Shown: positions 1 through 8,867 of the stretch, piece by piece
Position numbering within the stretch: position 1 is the first letter of the stretch
Layout: every line of letters begins with the position of its first letter
DNA from: Planctomycetota bacterium
Lineage (GTDB): Bacteria > Planctomycetota > Planctomycetia > Pirellulales > Lacipirellulaceae
Length of the DNA stretch: 64,000 nt
Direction of reading: 5' to 3'
Assembly: GCA_029259915.1 (NCBI GenBank)
Contig: JAJDED010000022.1
Coordinates: forward strand, 1 to 64,000
Made by a program: the position numbers and the translations under genes
Notes under the pieces: model-generated
Databases searched by the model: none
What the model saw: only the letters and a program-made list of their open reading frames with translations
What the model was told of the DNA's origin: nothing

Positions 1-1677
1 GGCGGCGCCTACGTCCGCAATGAGGTATTTGGCAGTGACCCCAAACTGCTGGCGATGGTCCAGGACTACTCCGATGACGAGTTGTGGCACCTGAAGCTCG
101 GCGGGCACGACCCCGAGAAGGTCTACTCCGCCTACAAGGCGGCCGTGGAACACGAGGGCGCGCCCACCGTCATCCTCGCCCACACCATTAAAGGTTACGG
201 CACCGGCGAGGCGGGCGAAGGCAAGAACATCGCCCACAACCAGAAAAAGCTCAACGAAGAGGAGCTGATCCACTTCCGCGATCGCTTCAATATCCCGCTG
301 ACCGACGAAGAGGTCGCCAAGGCGCCGTTTTTCCGTCCCGAACCCGGATCGATCGAGTCCGAGTACATCCGCGATCGTCTGGCCGTGATGGGCGGACCGG
401 TGCCTAAACGCACCGTGGTTCAAGCCAATTGGGAGACGCCCGACGAAAAACCTTTCACGCTTTTCGACGAGGGTTCGAAGGGTAAAGAGATGTCGACGAC
501 GATGTGCTACGTGCAGATCATCCGCCGGCTGCTCAAGGACAAATCGCTCGGTAAGCACATCGTGCCCATCATCCCGGATGAGGCCCGCACGTTTGGCATG
601 GAAGGCATGTTCCGAGAGTTCGGCATCTACTCGCACGTGGGGCAGCTCTACGACCCCGTCGATAGCGATCAGTTGCAGTACTACAAAGAAGCCACGGACG
701 GGCAGTTGATCGAATCGGGCATCAACGAAGCGGGATCGATGTGTGAGTTCATCTCCGCCGGCACCGCCGACGCCGCCAACGGGATGCCGATGATCCCCTT
801 CTACATCTACTACTCGATGTTTGGCTTCCAGCGGATTGGCGACCTGATCTGGGCGGCAGCCGACATGCGTGCCAAAGGATTTATGCTAGGTGGCACAGCG
901 GGTCGCACCACGCTTAATGGCGAAGGACTGCAGCACCAAGACGGCCACAGTCTGATCAACGCGATGGCGTTTCCCACGGTGCGGGCATACGATCCCGCTT
1001 ATGCTTACGAAACGGCGGTAATCATCTTCGACGGACTCAAACGGCTGTACGAAGATAATGAAACAGCCATTTACTACATCACGCTGGAAAACGAAAACTA
1101 CCTGATGCCCGAAATGCCCGCGGGCTGCGAAGAAGGCATCATCCAGGGGATGTATCAAGTAGCCAGTGTGAAAGCCAAGGGGCCGCAGGTTCAGCTATTT
1201 GGTAGCGGTCCGATTTTGCGGGAGTCGCTCCGGGCATCGCAAATTCTTGCCGAGAAATATGACATTGCCAGCGACGTGTGGAGCGTTACCAGCTATACCC
1301 AATTGCGTCGCAGTGCCCAAGAATGTCAGCGCTGGAACATGCTCAATCCCAGCAAGAAGCCGCGTCGCTCTTATCTCGAAGAGCAGCTCAAGGGCATCGA
1401 AGGGCCGGTCATAGCCGCCAGCGATTACATGAGGGCGCTAGCCGAGCAAATCAGCCCCTGGGTTCCAGGCGGACTTTATGCATTGGGGACCGATGGCATG
1501 GGCCGCAGCGAATCGCGCGAAACACTCCGGCGGCATTTCGAGGTAGATGCCGAGTGCATTACAATCGCCGCGCTACATCAACTCAGCAAGTGCGGAAAAA
1601 CCGAGGCCAAACAAGTTGCCAAGGCCGTGAAGCAACTAGGCGTCGACCCCAACAAAACCTCGGCTTTGTATGCGTAG
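1..1677 (+). CDS. aceE: Pyruvate dehydrogenase E1 component, homodimeric type (3' part)
   Basis: The gene is cut by the window start; the reading frame is open from base 1, so the first ATG at 55 is not the true start. The 558 codons present align throughout with the C-terminal part of E. coli AceE: landmarks are RGGHDP-like GGHDPEKVY, AHTIKGYG, DEARTFGMEG, PFYIYYSMFGFQRIGDL, GRTTLNGEGLQHQDGHS and the end GTDGMGRSESRETLRRHFEVD. The E1 enzyme decarboxylates pyruvate with thiamine diphosphate and passes the acetyl group to the lipoyl E2, encoded about 200 bases downstream. The cofactor-binding GDG...NN region lies upstream, outside the window. This is the single-chain alpha2 E1 type, not the alpha/beta type. 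Confidence 0.97.
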   Translation, partial: GGAYVRNEVFGSDPKLLAMVQDYSDDELWHLKLGGHDPEKVYSAYKAAVEHEGAPTVILAHTIKGYGTGEAGEGKNIAHNQKKLNEEELIHFRDRFNIPLTDEEVAKAPFFRPEPGSIESEYIRDRLAVMGGPVPKRTVVQANWETPDEKPFTLFDEGSKGKEMSTTMCYVQIIRRLLKDKSLGKHIVPIIPDEARTFGMEGMFREFGIYSHVGQLYDPVDSDQLQYYKEATDGQLIESGINEAGSMCEFISAGTADAANGMPMIPFYIYYSMFGFQRIGDLIWAAADMRAKGFMLGGTAGRTTLNGEGLQHQDGHSLINAMAFPTVRAYDPAYAYETAVIIFDGLKRLYEDNETAIYYITLENENYLMPEMPAGCEEGIIQGMYQVASVKAKGPQVQLFGSGPILRESLRASQILAEKYDIASDVWSVTSYTQLRRSAQECQRWNMLNPSKKPRRSYLEEQLKGIEGPVIAASDYMRALAEQISPWVPGGLYALGTDGMGRSESRETLRRHFEVDAECITIAALHQLSKCGKTEAKQVAKAVKQLGVDPNKTSALYA

Positions 1678-1703
1678 TGCATTTGGCAAATGCTTATAAA
1701 GAT

Positions 1704-1843
1704 TAACCACAGAGTCACGGAGAGCACTGAGAAGAAATTTTTGGGACGCTCATCTGCACTTATCTACGCTAATTACCTCAGATCAGCGTGGATAAGCGAA
1801 GATTAGTGTTCTTTTCTCCGTGCTCTCCGTGACTCCGTGGTAA
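1704..1843. repeat. Long imperfect palindrome between aceE and aceF
   Basis: The left arm (about 1704-1734, core CCACAGAGTCACGGAGAGCA) is nearly the reverse complement of the right arm (about 1811-1843, core TGCTCTCCGTGACTCCGTGG). Inside, a second pair of arms (about 1752-1773 and 1782-1803, around TTATCTACGCT and AGCGTGGATAA) also match inversely. The whole element is therefore one nested palindrome of about 140 bases filling the 206-base spacer. A related element lies at 10003-10153. It has no coding potential that I would defend. Confidence 0.8.
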
Positions 1844-1883
1844 AGACCCATTACTCCAAACACTTCCCTAACCCTAATCAACC

Positions 1884-3254
1884 ATGTCAACACAAATTAC
1901 ACTTCCCAATTTGGGCGAAAACATCGAGTCGGGCGACGTTCTGTCGATCATGGTCGCTGCAGGCGATACCATTGCGATCGAACAAGATCTGATCGAAATC
2001 GAAACCGACAAGGCAACCATGCCGGTGCCCAGCCCGCAAGCAGGCAAGGTACTCAAGGTGCTGGTTTCCGAAGGCGATACACTCGCCGTTGGGGCAGCGA
2101 TCTTGGAAATCGAACAGATCGACTCCCCAGCGCCGACTGCTGCAGAATCGCCGCCTCCAGTAGCACCTGCCGCAGTGGAAACTCCCCCGGTCGAGGCTGC
2201 CGCCCCCCCGGCTGCTGAAGCGGCTCCGCCAACGCCTCCCCCAGTTGCAGCTGCGCCCACTCCCGCCAAAGAAGAGCCAAAGCCTGCGGTGGCCGCGCCA
2301 ACTCCTGTTCAGTCAGATGCACCCGTGGGCAACGTGCCGGGGGACGGCCATTCGTCGACTGCCGCCGGGCCTGCCGTGCGTCGATTGGCACGCGAATTGG
2401 GAGTCGACCTGCGCCGTGTGCGCCCCAGCAGTTCCACGGGCCGAATCACCGAAGACGACGTGCGAGCCCACGTCCGTTCGAGTAACGAACAAGCCGATTC
2501 CTCGGCAACGCCCGGTGTCACTCCGCCGGGAACACCCGACTCCGACGGCATTGGCGCTATTCGGCGTGAAAAAATGTCACGCATGCGGCAAACCATCGCT
2601 CGCAACATGCTCGATTCGTACTCAACCATCCCCCAGCTTACGAATTTCGACGACGTCGACGTCACCGAACTGGAACGCCTTCGCAAAGACAGCAAGGAAG
2701 ACTACGCCGAGCAAGGAATCAAACTCACATCGATGCCATTTCTTATCAAGGCGGTTGCCTCAGCGCTAAAACATCACCCGGTGGTGAACGCTTCGATCGA
2801 CACGGAAACGAATGAAACGATTTACAAGGAATACGTAAACATTGGCATCGCTGTCGACACAGAAAAGGGACTCGTTGTGCCAGTGCTTCGCGATGCGGAC
2901 CGTAAAAACATTCCGCAAATAGCGCGCGAGTTGGCCGCGATGGCCGAGTCGGTTCGCTCGGGCAAGTTTGGTGTCGACGACCTGCGCGGCGGCACTTTCA
3001 CTATCAGCAACTTAGGGGCCGTTGGCGGCACTTATTCCACGCCGATTATCAATCCCCCAGAGGTTGCTATTCTATTGGCAGGGCGGAGTCGAACGATGCC
3101 GCATTATGTCGACGACGAACTTCAACCGCGGCTCATGATGCCGCTTTCGCTGACCTACGATCATCGCATTGTCGACGGTGCTGCAGCAGCCCGATTCCTC
3201 AACGAAGCGAAGGGCTATTTGGCCAATCCGGGCCGATTGCTAATGGCACCTTAG
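1884..3254 (+). CDS. aceF: Dihydrolipoyl acetyltransferase, pyruvate dehydrogenase E2
   Basis: 456 residues. It has one N-terminal lipoyl domain with the lipoylated lysine K43 in IETDKATMPVPS, a long Pro/Ala-rich linker (about 85-145), a peripheral subunit-binding domain (about 165-200, VRRLARELGVDL...GRITEDDV) and the C-terminal acyltransferase core ending in DHRIVDG, with the expected catalytic His427 and Asp431. Only one lipoyl domain is present, against three in E. coli. It follows aceE on the same strand, so the two probably supply one complex; the E3 gene (lpd) is not in the window. The ATG at 1884 has no clear Shine-Dalgarno, but the lipoyl domain begins directly there. Confidence 0.97.
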   Translation: MSTQITLPNLGENIESGDVLSIMVAAGDTIAIEQDLIEIETDKATMPVPSPQAGKVLKVLVSEGDTLAVGAAILEIEQIDSPAPTAAESPPPVAPAAVETPPVEAAAPPAAEAAPPTPPPVAAAPTPAKEEPKPAVAAPTPVQSDAPVGNVPGDGHSSTAAGPAVRRLARELGVDLRRVRPSSSTGRITEDDVRAHVRSSNEQADSSATPGVTPPGTPDSDGIGAIRREKMSRMRQTIARNMLDSYSTIPQLTNFDDVDVTELERLRKDSKEDYAEQGIKLTSMPFLIKAVASALKHHPVVNASIDTETNETIYKEYVNIGIAVDTEKGLVVPVLRDADRKNIPQIARELAAMAESVRSGKFGVDDLRGGTFTISNLGAVGGTYSTPIINPPEVAILLAGRSRTMPHYVDDELQPRLMMPLSLTYDHRIVDGAAAARFLNEAKGYLANPGRLLMAP

Positions 3255-3264
3255 GACAACATCG

Positions 3265-4434
3265 ATGCACTGTTTTTTTATGTCGCGAGAGTCCGTTCGA
3301 CTCTCGCTATCTATAGCGTTCGCACTGACTAGCTTCATGGGAAAAGTTGCGCAAGCCGCAGAACTCGACGTCTGGATTGGCACGAATACCAACGGCGAAA
3401 GTACAAGTCGGGGCATCTATCGAGCCACTTTTGACACGAGCAACGGTCTGTTGACGCAGCCCGTCTTGGCTGCTGAGGTTCAGCAGCCGGGCTTTTTAAC
3501 GTTACCGACCAATAACCAAGTCCTTTACTCGACAGGAAAAATTGACGGCAAGCCCTCGGTCGTAGCATACCGGATTGTGCGTAATGGAAATAACACGGGC
3601 CTGACGAAAATCAATTCTCAACCAACCGGCGACGGCGACGCGGCACACATTTCCACCGACCGCACCGGTAAGGTCTTATTTTCGGCCCAGTATGGCGGTG
3701 GTTCGATAGCCGTGTTTCCGCTGGCCGACAATGGGTCGATTGCCCCGCGGTCGCAGTTGATCGATCACGAAGGAAGCTCGCGGGTAGACGCAGCACGGCA
3801 GGAAGGGCCCCACCCCCATTGGGTTGGTACTTCGCCCGATAATCGGTTTGTGTTTGTATCCGACTTGGGTCTGGACCGCATCGTCATCTACCGATTCGAC
3901 GCCGATCGAGGCACACTCTCCCCTCATGGTTTTGGCGAAGCGCCTCCCGGCGGCGGACCGCGACACATGAAGTTTCATCCCAATGGAAAATGGATTTATG
4001 TTCTCAACGAACTATCTCTTACCGTGACAACATTTGCCTACGATAGCGACGCAGGAAGCATGATCGCATTACAAACGGCCTTTACGCTTCCCGAACCGCG
4101 GAAAACTAAAGAAGCCTCCTTCAGCGGCTCGGAGATCCGCGTTCATCCTTCGGGCAAGTACGTCTACGCAGCCAACCGCGGCCACGACACGATTGCCGTA
4201 TTCCGCGTGGATGGCGACACGGGCCAGTTAACTTTTTTGGAATGCGAACCGATCCGTGGGAGTACTCCCAGGAACTTCAACTTAGATCCCACAGGCCAAT
4301 GGCTGCTCGCAGCCGGGCAGAGCAGCAACACGCTCTCAGTGTTTCAGATCGATCCCGCATCGGGCGAACTAACGTACGCGCTCCAAACGGTGACGGTTCC
4401 CACGCCAATCTGTGTGGAATTCGGAACCCCGTAG
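3265..4434 (+). CDS. Exported lactonase-family beta-propeller protein (6-phosphogluconolactonase-like)
   Basis: 389 residues with an N-terminal signal peptide (hydrophobic about 12-30, cleavage likely after AQA) followed by repeated propeller blades typical of the PF10282 lactonase family: GTNTNGESTSRGIYR, PHPHWVGTSPDNRFVFVSDLG, GPRHMKFHPNGKWIYVLNE, IRVHPSGKYVYAANRGHDTIAVF and STPRNFNLDPTGQWLLAAGQ. Cytoplasmic members hydrolyse 6-phosphogluconolactone; the signal peptide here suggests a different, periplasmic or surface role, so the substrate is unknown. An AGGA lies eight bases before the ATG at 3265; the in-frame ATG at 3280 is an alternative. It begins ten bases after aceF and may be read through with it. 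Confidence 0.85.
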   Translation: MHCFFMSRESVRLSLSIAFALTSFMGKVAQAAELDVWIGTNTNGESTSRGIYRATFDTSNGLLTQPVLAAEVQQPGFLTLPTNNQVLYSTGKIDGKPSVVAYRIVRNGNNTGLTKINSQPTGDGDAAHISTDRTGKVLFSAQYGGGSIAVFPLADNGSIAPRSQLIDHEGSSRVDAARQEGPHPHWVGTSPDNRFVFVSDLGLDRIVIYRFDADRGTLSPHGFGEAPPGGGPRHMKFHPNGKWIYVLNELSLTVTTFAYDSDAGSMIALQTAFTLPEPRKTKEASFSGSEIRVHPSGKYVYAANRGHDTIAVFRVDGDTGQLTFLECEPIRGSTPRNFNLDPTGQWLLAAGQSSNTLSVFQIDPASGELTYALQTVTVPTPICVEFGTP

Positions 4435-4448
4435 TGCAAGATGCACTA
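4432..4448. terminator. Short perfect hairpin between convergent genes
   Basis: TAGTGCA, a three-base loop AGA, and TGCACTA form a perfect 7-bp stem in the 18-base gap between the convergent lactonase and M50 genes, and the stem includes the lactonase stop codon. There is no T run on either side, so intrinsic termination is only a possibility. Confidence 0.35.
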
Positions 4449-4452
4449 GACA

Positions 4453-5535
4453 CTACTGCCGAAAGCCTTCCAGCGGAAAACACAGCAGGGGAATCAACAG
4501 CGAGGCCAGGCCTATGGCCCAGCGCACGGGGCCAAGTTTAGCCTGATCGTTGGCGGTAACGGGATGATGGATTCCCATTAAAATGACGAGCACGATCATG
4601 GGCGTCCACATCACGGCATGATCGAGGTTCACCACAACGTAAAAAATCGTAAGCGATACAAACCACCTGGCCAGCGTATGGGCCTTATCCAGGAACAGCG
4701 CATAAATCGTATGCCCACCGTCCAGCTGGCTGATCGGTAGCATGTTCAATCCCGTGATTAACATGCCGACCCAACCGGCCATGAAGTACGGATTCAGTTG
4801 CGACAGCCCAATCCAACTACGCCCCGCCCATTCCGGATGGGCCCGCTCGAGCATCCAACGACCAATCCATGGCAAGTAGAGTTGAAACTCACCCGGTTGG
4901 GGTAGCCGAGAAAGATCGAGATCTTGGATACCCCACCAGAAGACGGGAATCGCCACAACCAAACCAGCCAACGGCCCCGCAATTCCAATATCAAATATCT
5001 GCCGACGGTCCGCGCGCATGCCGTCCATGCCGATCACAGCACCCATCGTACCGATCGCGTTAAACGGCACCGGAATACAAAGTGGATAGCTGGCCGGAAT
5101 GCGGTGCTTGACCGTTTGCAGAAAATGCCCCATTTCGTGGGTCAACAGAATGGCAAGCACTGCCACCATATACTGCAAGCCAACGGGCCAATTCACGCGG
5201 ATGGTGTGCCACATCGCAGCGTAACTGCCCAAGTACACCTCTTCCAAAGGTTCCCACTGCGTGACCCCCACCCAAAACGTCGATGCACAGGTTGCCAAGA
5301 ACAATACGATTGGCAGCATCGTCCGTCGCTGGGGACGAAAGTGGAGATCCGAAACTTTGAGCTCCGGCAAACGAGAAACGGCGGGTTCATGAAACGGATC
5401 GTCCGCAGCCGGACTGGCCGTTCCGAGGGAGGAAGGCGATTTTGTCGACCCATCTGGTGCAGGAGAAGAGGCTTTTGTGGCCAGCTTCGGTCGGGGATCG
5501 GGTGGGCTTGGCGAGGAGGGATCCGAAGTACTCAT
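4453..5535 (-). CDS. Site-2 protease family (M50) membrane metalloprotease
   Basis: About 360 residues from the ATG at 5535. A Pro/Ser-rich cytoplasmic tail is followed by several membrane segments. The first zinc motif is LTHEMGHFLQ and the second is the NMLPISQLDGGH loop, the M50 signature carrying the third ligand Asp. The conserved PFNAIGTMGAVI segment between them is also seen in plant/cyanobacterial EGY-type and planctomycete S2P homologues. It should cleave substrates inside the membrane; the substrate cannot be inferred. An in-frame ATG at 5598 would add 21 residues. It converges with the lactonase gene. Confidence 0.9.
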   Translation of the reverse strand: MSTSDPSSPSPPDPRPKLATKASSPAPDGSTKSPSSLGTASPAADDPFHEPAVSRLPELKVSDLHFRPQRRTMLPIVLFLATCASTFWVGVTQWEPLEEVYLGSYAAMWHTIRVNWPVGLQYMVAVLAILLTHEMGHFLQTVKHRIPASYPLCIPVPFNAIGTMGAVIGMDGMRADRRQIFDIGIAGPLAGLVVAIPVFWWGIQDLDLSRLPQPGEFQLYLPWIGRWMLERAHPEWAGRSWIGLSQLNPYFMAGWVGMLITGLNMLPISQLDGGHTIYALFLDKAHTLARWFVSLTIFYVVVNLDHAVMWTPMIVLVILMGIHHPVTANDQAKLGPVRWAIGLASLLIPLLCFPLEGFRQ

Positions 5536-5635
5536 GCCTGAATGATAACACAGCAAGCTACGTGAAGGACAGGGTACTCGTACCGCCTGATGCGACAAGA
5601 TACGCGCGGCGTTGACGATTGCTCCCGAGCAAATC

Positions 5636-7276
5636 TCAATAAATCTCTAGGCTCTTAATGACGCTCATTTCGCTTGATCGAGCAGCAGCAAGGCAGCGCT
5701 GGGCGGTGATCATTAGGTCCATGGGTGGGAAGTTTTTCGGAGGCAAGGCCACAGATGCCACCCCTATGCTTATCGTAAGCTGGGAAGACTCTTCTTGTTG
5801 CTGCATCTGATCGAAGGCTTGTTCCATGTTACGAATTATTTTGTCTGCAATCCGGACTGCTTGTTGACGCTCGATTTCTGGCAATACAACCACGTATCGA
5901 CCTGGTGCAACCGCCTCAACTTGAAAAGCGGTTGCATGAAAAAAATGGCATGCTTCGTTCGCCGCGCGGGAAAAAACTTGTAGCTCGCGCCAGCTTTCCA
6001 CGCTCTCGTCATGTACTTCCACCAGCAGCAAGCTCAATGGCTCCCGCTGCGACCGGCACCTGCCCACAGCCCAGGTGAGCCGATCTCTGAAATCTTTAGA
6101 CAAAGAGCTCTCTTCCAGCGGTGCCAATGTGGGGCTAACCGCTTGGTCAGCAGGCACATCGTTGTCTATATGAGGCTCTTCCGAGTTTTGAGGTAATTCT
6201 TTTGGTTTGTCAGGGGTTACTGGTCTTTGCAAAAACTGATCGACGGCAACTTGCAAATGAGCTACGTCGGCCAACGCCTCCTCGCACGCTGTTGATTCGA
6301 CTCCCTCGGGCCGACTGAGCCGCTCTGCGACCTCTTCCGTGAGCATGGCCATCTGAGTATGCGCTTCGACCAAAACACTCGTATAATCAACATCGCCAGG
6401 AAGCTCTACCGACAACACTTCAGCCAATTGCTGAACCTTCTCTTGTAATATTACTACCACGTCGTGCAAACGCTCTTTATCGAGTCCGCAATAACATGCA
6501 CCGGCTTCCAGTAGCTCGGGTAACACATCCAGACGATTTTGCCCTACCAACTCAGCCAACAAAGTTGCTAAGTGCAACACACGCGCCAATGCCGCGGCAG
6601 GCGTGTCTTTCGCGGCCAAAGCAAGATAGTCTCGAGACTCGGCGATTGCCGCTACGAGAACTTCAGGCATTTTCCAGCTCTGTAGTAGCGAGGCGCTTAA
6701 TTCTGTATGGTTGAATCCCAGCGACTCGAGTTCTATCCGCCCGTAATCCAGATGCTCTTCAATCACACGTCCAAGAAACTGGGCATAGGGCTCTTGCAAT
6801 TGGCCCAAGAGCACTAACACGCCGATGTCTTGCAACAAGCCCGCCAAGAATGCGTCGTCCCCCGACTGACCCCACCATTGTTCGCTGATCTCGCGTGCCG
6901 CCACGGCGCGAACCAAAGTCGCTCGCCAGTACCACTGGAGTTGCTCACGGGCCACCTCGGCAAACAGATTTTCCGGCAAACTAAAACCGAGCACCAACAA
7001 TTTCAACGGCTTCGTGCCCAACAGTGCCAGCGCCTGATTCAAATCGCTCACTTCGCGACTCAACCCAAACAACGAACTGTTCACGACTCGCAAAATCTTA
7101 GCCGTCAACGCCGGGTCGTTTTCGATACATTGCTTCAGTGCGCGGGCGTCCACCTGGGGATTGTTCGTAAGCTGGATTACTTCGGCCGCCACAACGGGCA
7201 AAGTATAGAGAGACCGCGTACGATCGACAATTTCGTCCAACGCACTCGGTCGAAGGGATGGTGTTTCTGTAGTCAT
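5636..7276 (-). CDS. HDOD-domain protein with degenerate GGDEF-like C-terminus
   Basis: About 546 residues from the ATG at 7276 (an upstream in-frame ATG at 7390 adds 38 poorly supported residues). Residues about 15-240 form an HDOD domain: LYTLPVVAAEVIQL, DPALTAKILRVVNSS and ALALLGTKPLK are typical. The C-terminal 170 residues resemble a diguanylate cyclase fold (FRDRLTWAVGRCR..., ending LTISIGVASV...AQRCLAAARSS), but the GGDEF strand is replaced by APGRYVVV, so it should not synthesise c-di-GMP. HDOD proteins are usually signalling scaffolds linked to motility or c-di-GMP responses. It is cytoplasmic, with no membrane segment. Confidence 0.85.
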   Translation of the reverse strand: MTTETPSLRPSALDEIVDRTRSLYTLPVVAAEVIQLTNNPQVDARALKQCIENDPALTAKILRVVNSSLFGLSREVSDLNQALALLGTKPLKLLVLGFSLPENLFAEVAREQLQWYWRATLVRAVAAREISEQWWGQSGDDAFLAGLLQDIGVLVLLGQLQEPYAQFLGRVIEEHLDYGRIELESLGFNHTELSASLLQSWKMPEVLVAAIAESRDYLALAAKDTPAAALARVLHLATLLAELVGQNRLDVLPELLEAGACYCGLDKERLHDVVVILQEKVQQLAEVLSVELPGDVDYTSVLVEAHTQMAMLTEEVAERLSRPEGVESTACEEALADVAHLQVAVDQFLQRPVTPDKPKELPQNSEEPHIDNDVPADQAVSPTLAPLEESSLSKDFRDRLTWAVGRCRSQREPLSLLLVEVHDESVESWRELQVFSRAANEACHFFHATAFQVEAVAPGRYVVVLPEIERQQAVRIADKIIRNMEQAFDQMQQQEESSQLTISIGVASVALPPKNFPPMDLMITAQRCLAAARSSEMSVIKSLEIY

Positions 7277-7487
7277 AGCGGCACCGCAAGAAAGCGGCAG
7301 ATCGTAATGGGATACTGGCAATGTCGTTGCGAAAATATAGCTCAAAATCGGTCTTGAAGTCGGACTGGCTGACATAACCACTAGTAACACTACAACCGAT
7401 CACGCCCACATTCGTCTGGAGCGATTCGGACAGCTTCGATTAGAATGCCCGCTCCCATCACCCCTCTCCCAAACTGCAAGCGAAGCA

Positions 7488-8756
7488 ATGCTTATGACTA
7501 GGTCCACTCACCGTTGGATGGTCGGGTTGTTTTGCGTTATGCAACTCGGTGCGACTGAAAACGCCGCCGCGCAAACGTTAGCCCTGCGCACCGGGCAACA
7601 GCCGGCGCAGGAAATGGCTGGCGAAAAGAATCCCGATACGCAGCGGATTTTGCAGATCATTCGCAGCTTCGGACATCAAGCATCCGCGCCTGCGCAACTG
7701 ATTCAGCTCACGCGTGATGTCGAAGCGGGGGTTGCCGCCCCACTCTTCTTGCAAGTGGCTGAAGAAACCCTCGCATCGGGGCAAATCGATCTGGCTGCCA
7801 ATATATTACAGCAGTTGATAACCCAATATCCCCAGGAACCGGCCGCCACAACTGGCACCGTGTTGTTGATTCGACTTTTCAGCAGCGGCGAATTGGCCTA
7901 TGTCTGGCATCCGCCTCAAGATGCGGCGCGACAAATGGGATTGCCCGACGGGTGGCAAGAATCAGCCCAAGAAAAGGGGGGCAACTTCGCCAAGGGATCG
8001 CTCGTCTATGCCCTGCATCTCGCGAAGAAGCAGATGAGAATCCGCCCAAAACTGGCCGAGCATCCTCCGCTAGTGTTCCAGTGCGCAGTTGCGGCGCGAT
8101 TGAGCGCAGCTCCGCAAGAAGCCAAAAGTTGGCTGGCCCTGCTTAAACATAGGCGCGGCGATGCCAACTGGCGACGTCGCGCACTGGCCGAGTCTTGGTT
8201 GGCAGAATCGCACGGTGAGAATCCACCCCTGCCAATCGTCCCTTGTCGCATCGCAAAAACACCTCCGCACTTGGACGGCAAGCTCGACGAAACATTTTGG
8301 CAAACCGCTAACCCCTCACCCCTCGCCCCTCGCTCCTCAATCCTTTTCGCCTACGATAAAGAATATCTGTACCTGGCCGCGCGATGCGAAAAAATCGCCG
8401 ACGTCAACACCCCCGCCGATACCCGTCCTCGCACGCCAGATGCCGATCTTTCAAGCAGCGATCATGTGCGCTTTTTCTTAGACATCGATCGCGACTATGC
8501 GACGTACTACGATTTGTCGATCGATCATCGCGGTCGCACTGCCGATGCCTGCTGGAAAGATCCGCAATGGAATCCGCGCTGGTTCGTTGCCGCGGGAGGC
8601 GATCTGCGGAACTGGACCTGCGAAGCCGCGATTCCCTGGCAGCAGCTTACTGCGACTGCACCCACTGCTTCCGATTCCTGGGCCGTCGCGATCCAGCGCA
8701 TCGCTCCCGACGCAAAGCCCAAAACACCGAATTACAGTTTGCTGCTGTTTCAGTGA
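7488..8756 (+). CDS. Secreted protein with C-terminal CBM9-like domain
   Basis: 422 residues. A signal peptide (to about AAA/QT at residue 30) is followed by a helical TPR-like region (about 50-240) and a C-terminal domain (about 255-420) resembling carbohydrate-binding family 9: PPHLDGKLDETFWQTA, FAYDKEYLYLAARCE, VRFFLDIDRDYATYYDLSID and WTCEAAIPWQQL. Such modules occur on planctomycete exported proteins; the ligand is unknown and no catalytic domain is seen. Bases 8305-8345 inside the gene are a C-rich simple repeat encoding a short SPLAPRSS linker. An in-frame ATG at 7494 is an alternative start. Confidence 0.7.
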   Translation: MLMTRSTHRWMVGLFCVMQLGATENAAAQTLALRTGQQPAQEMAGEKNPDTQRILQIIRSFGHQASAPAQLIQLTRDVEAGVAAPLFLQVAEETLASGQIDLAANILQQLITQYPQEPAATTGTVLLIRLFSSGELAYVWHPPQDAARQMGLPDGWQESAQEKGGNFAKGSLVYALHLAKKQMRIRPKLAEHPPLVFQCAVAARLSAAPQEAKSWLALLKHRRGDANWRRRALAESWLAESHGENPPLPIVPCRIAKTPPHLDGKLDETFWQTANPSPLAPRSSILFAYDKEYLYLAARCEKIADVNTPADTRPRTPDADLSSSDHVRFFLDIDRDYATYYDLSIDHRGRTADACWKDPQWNPRWFVAAGGDLRNWTCEAAIPWQQLTATAPTASDSWAVAIQRIAPDAKPKTPNYSLLLFQ

Positions 8757-8867
8757 GTCGCATACGTTGGTCTATGGCGGTAAACTCTTGCTCTGCGAAA
8801 CGATGTGTTGGTGTAAGCATGTAACAAGAGATTCTAATCTTCCCCCACACTCGCTATACTGCCGGGC

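Noticed and set aside
195-413. Minus-strand open frame opposite aceE
   Set aside because: It lies wholly opposite conserved E1 codons and shows no family of its own.
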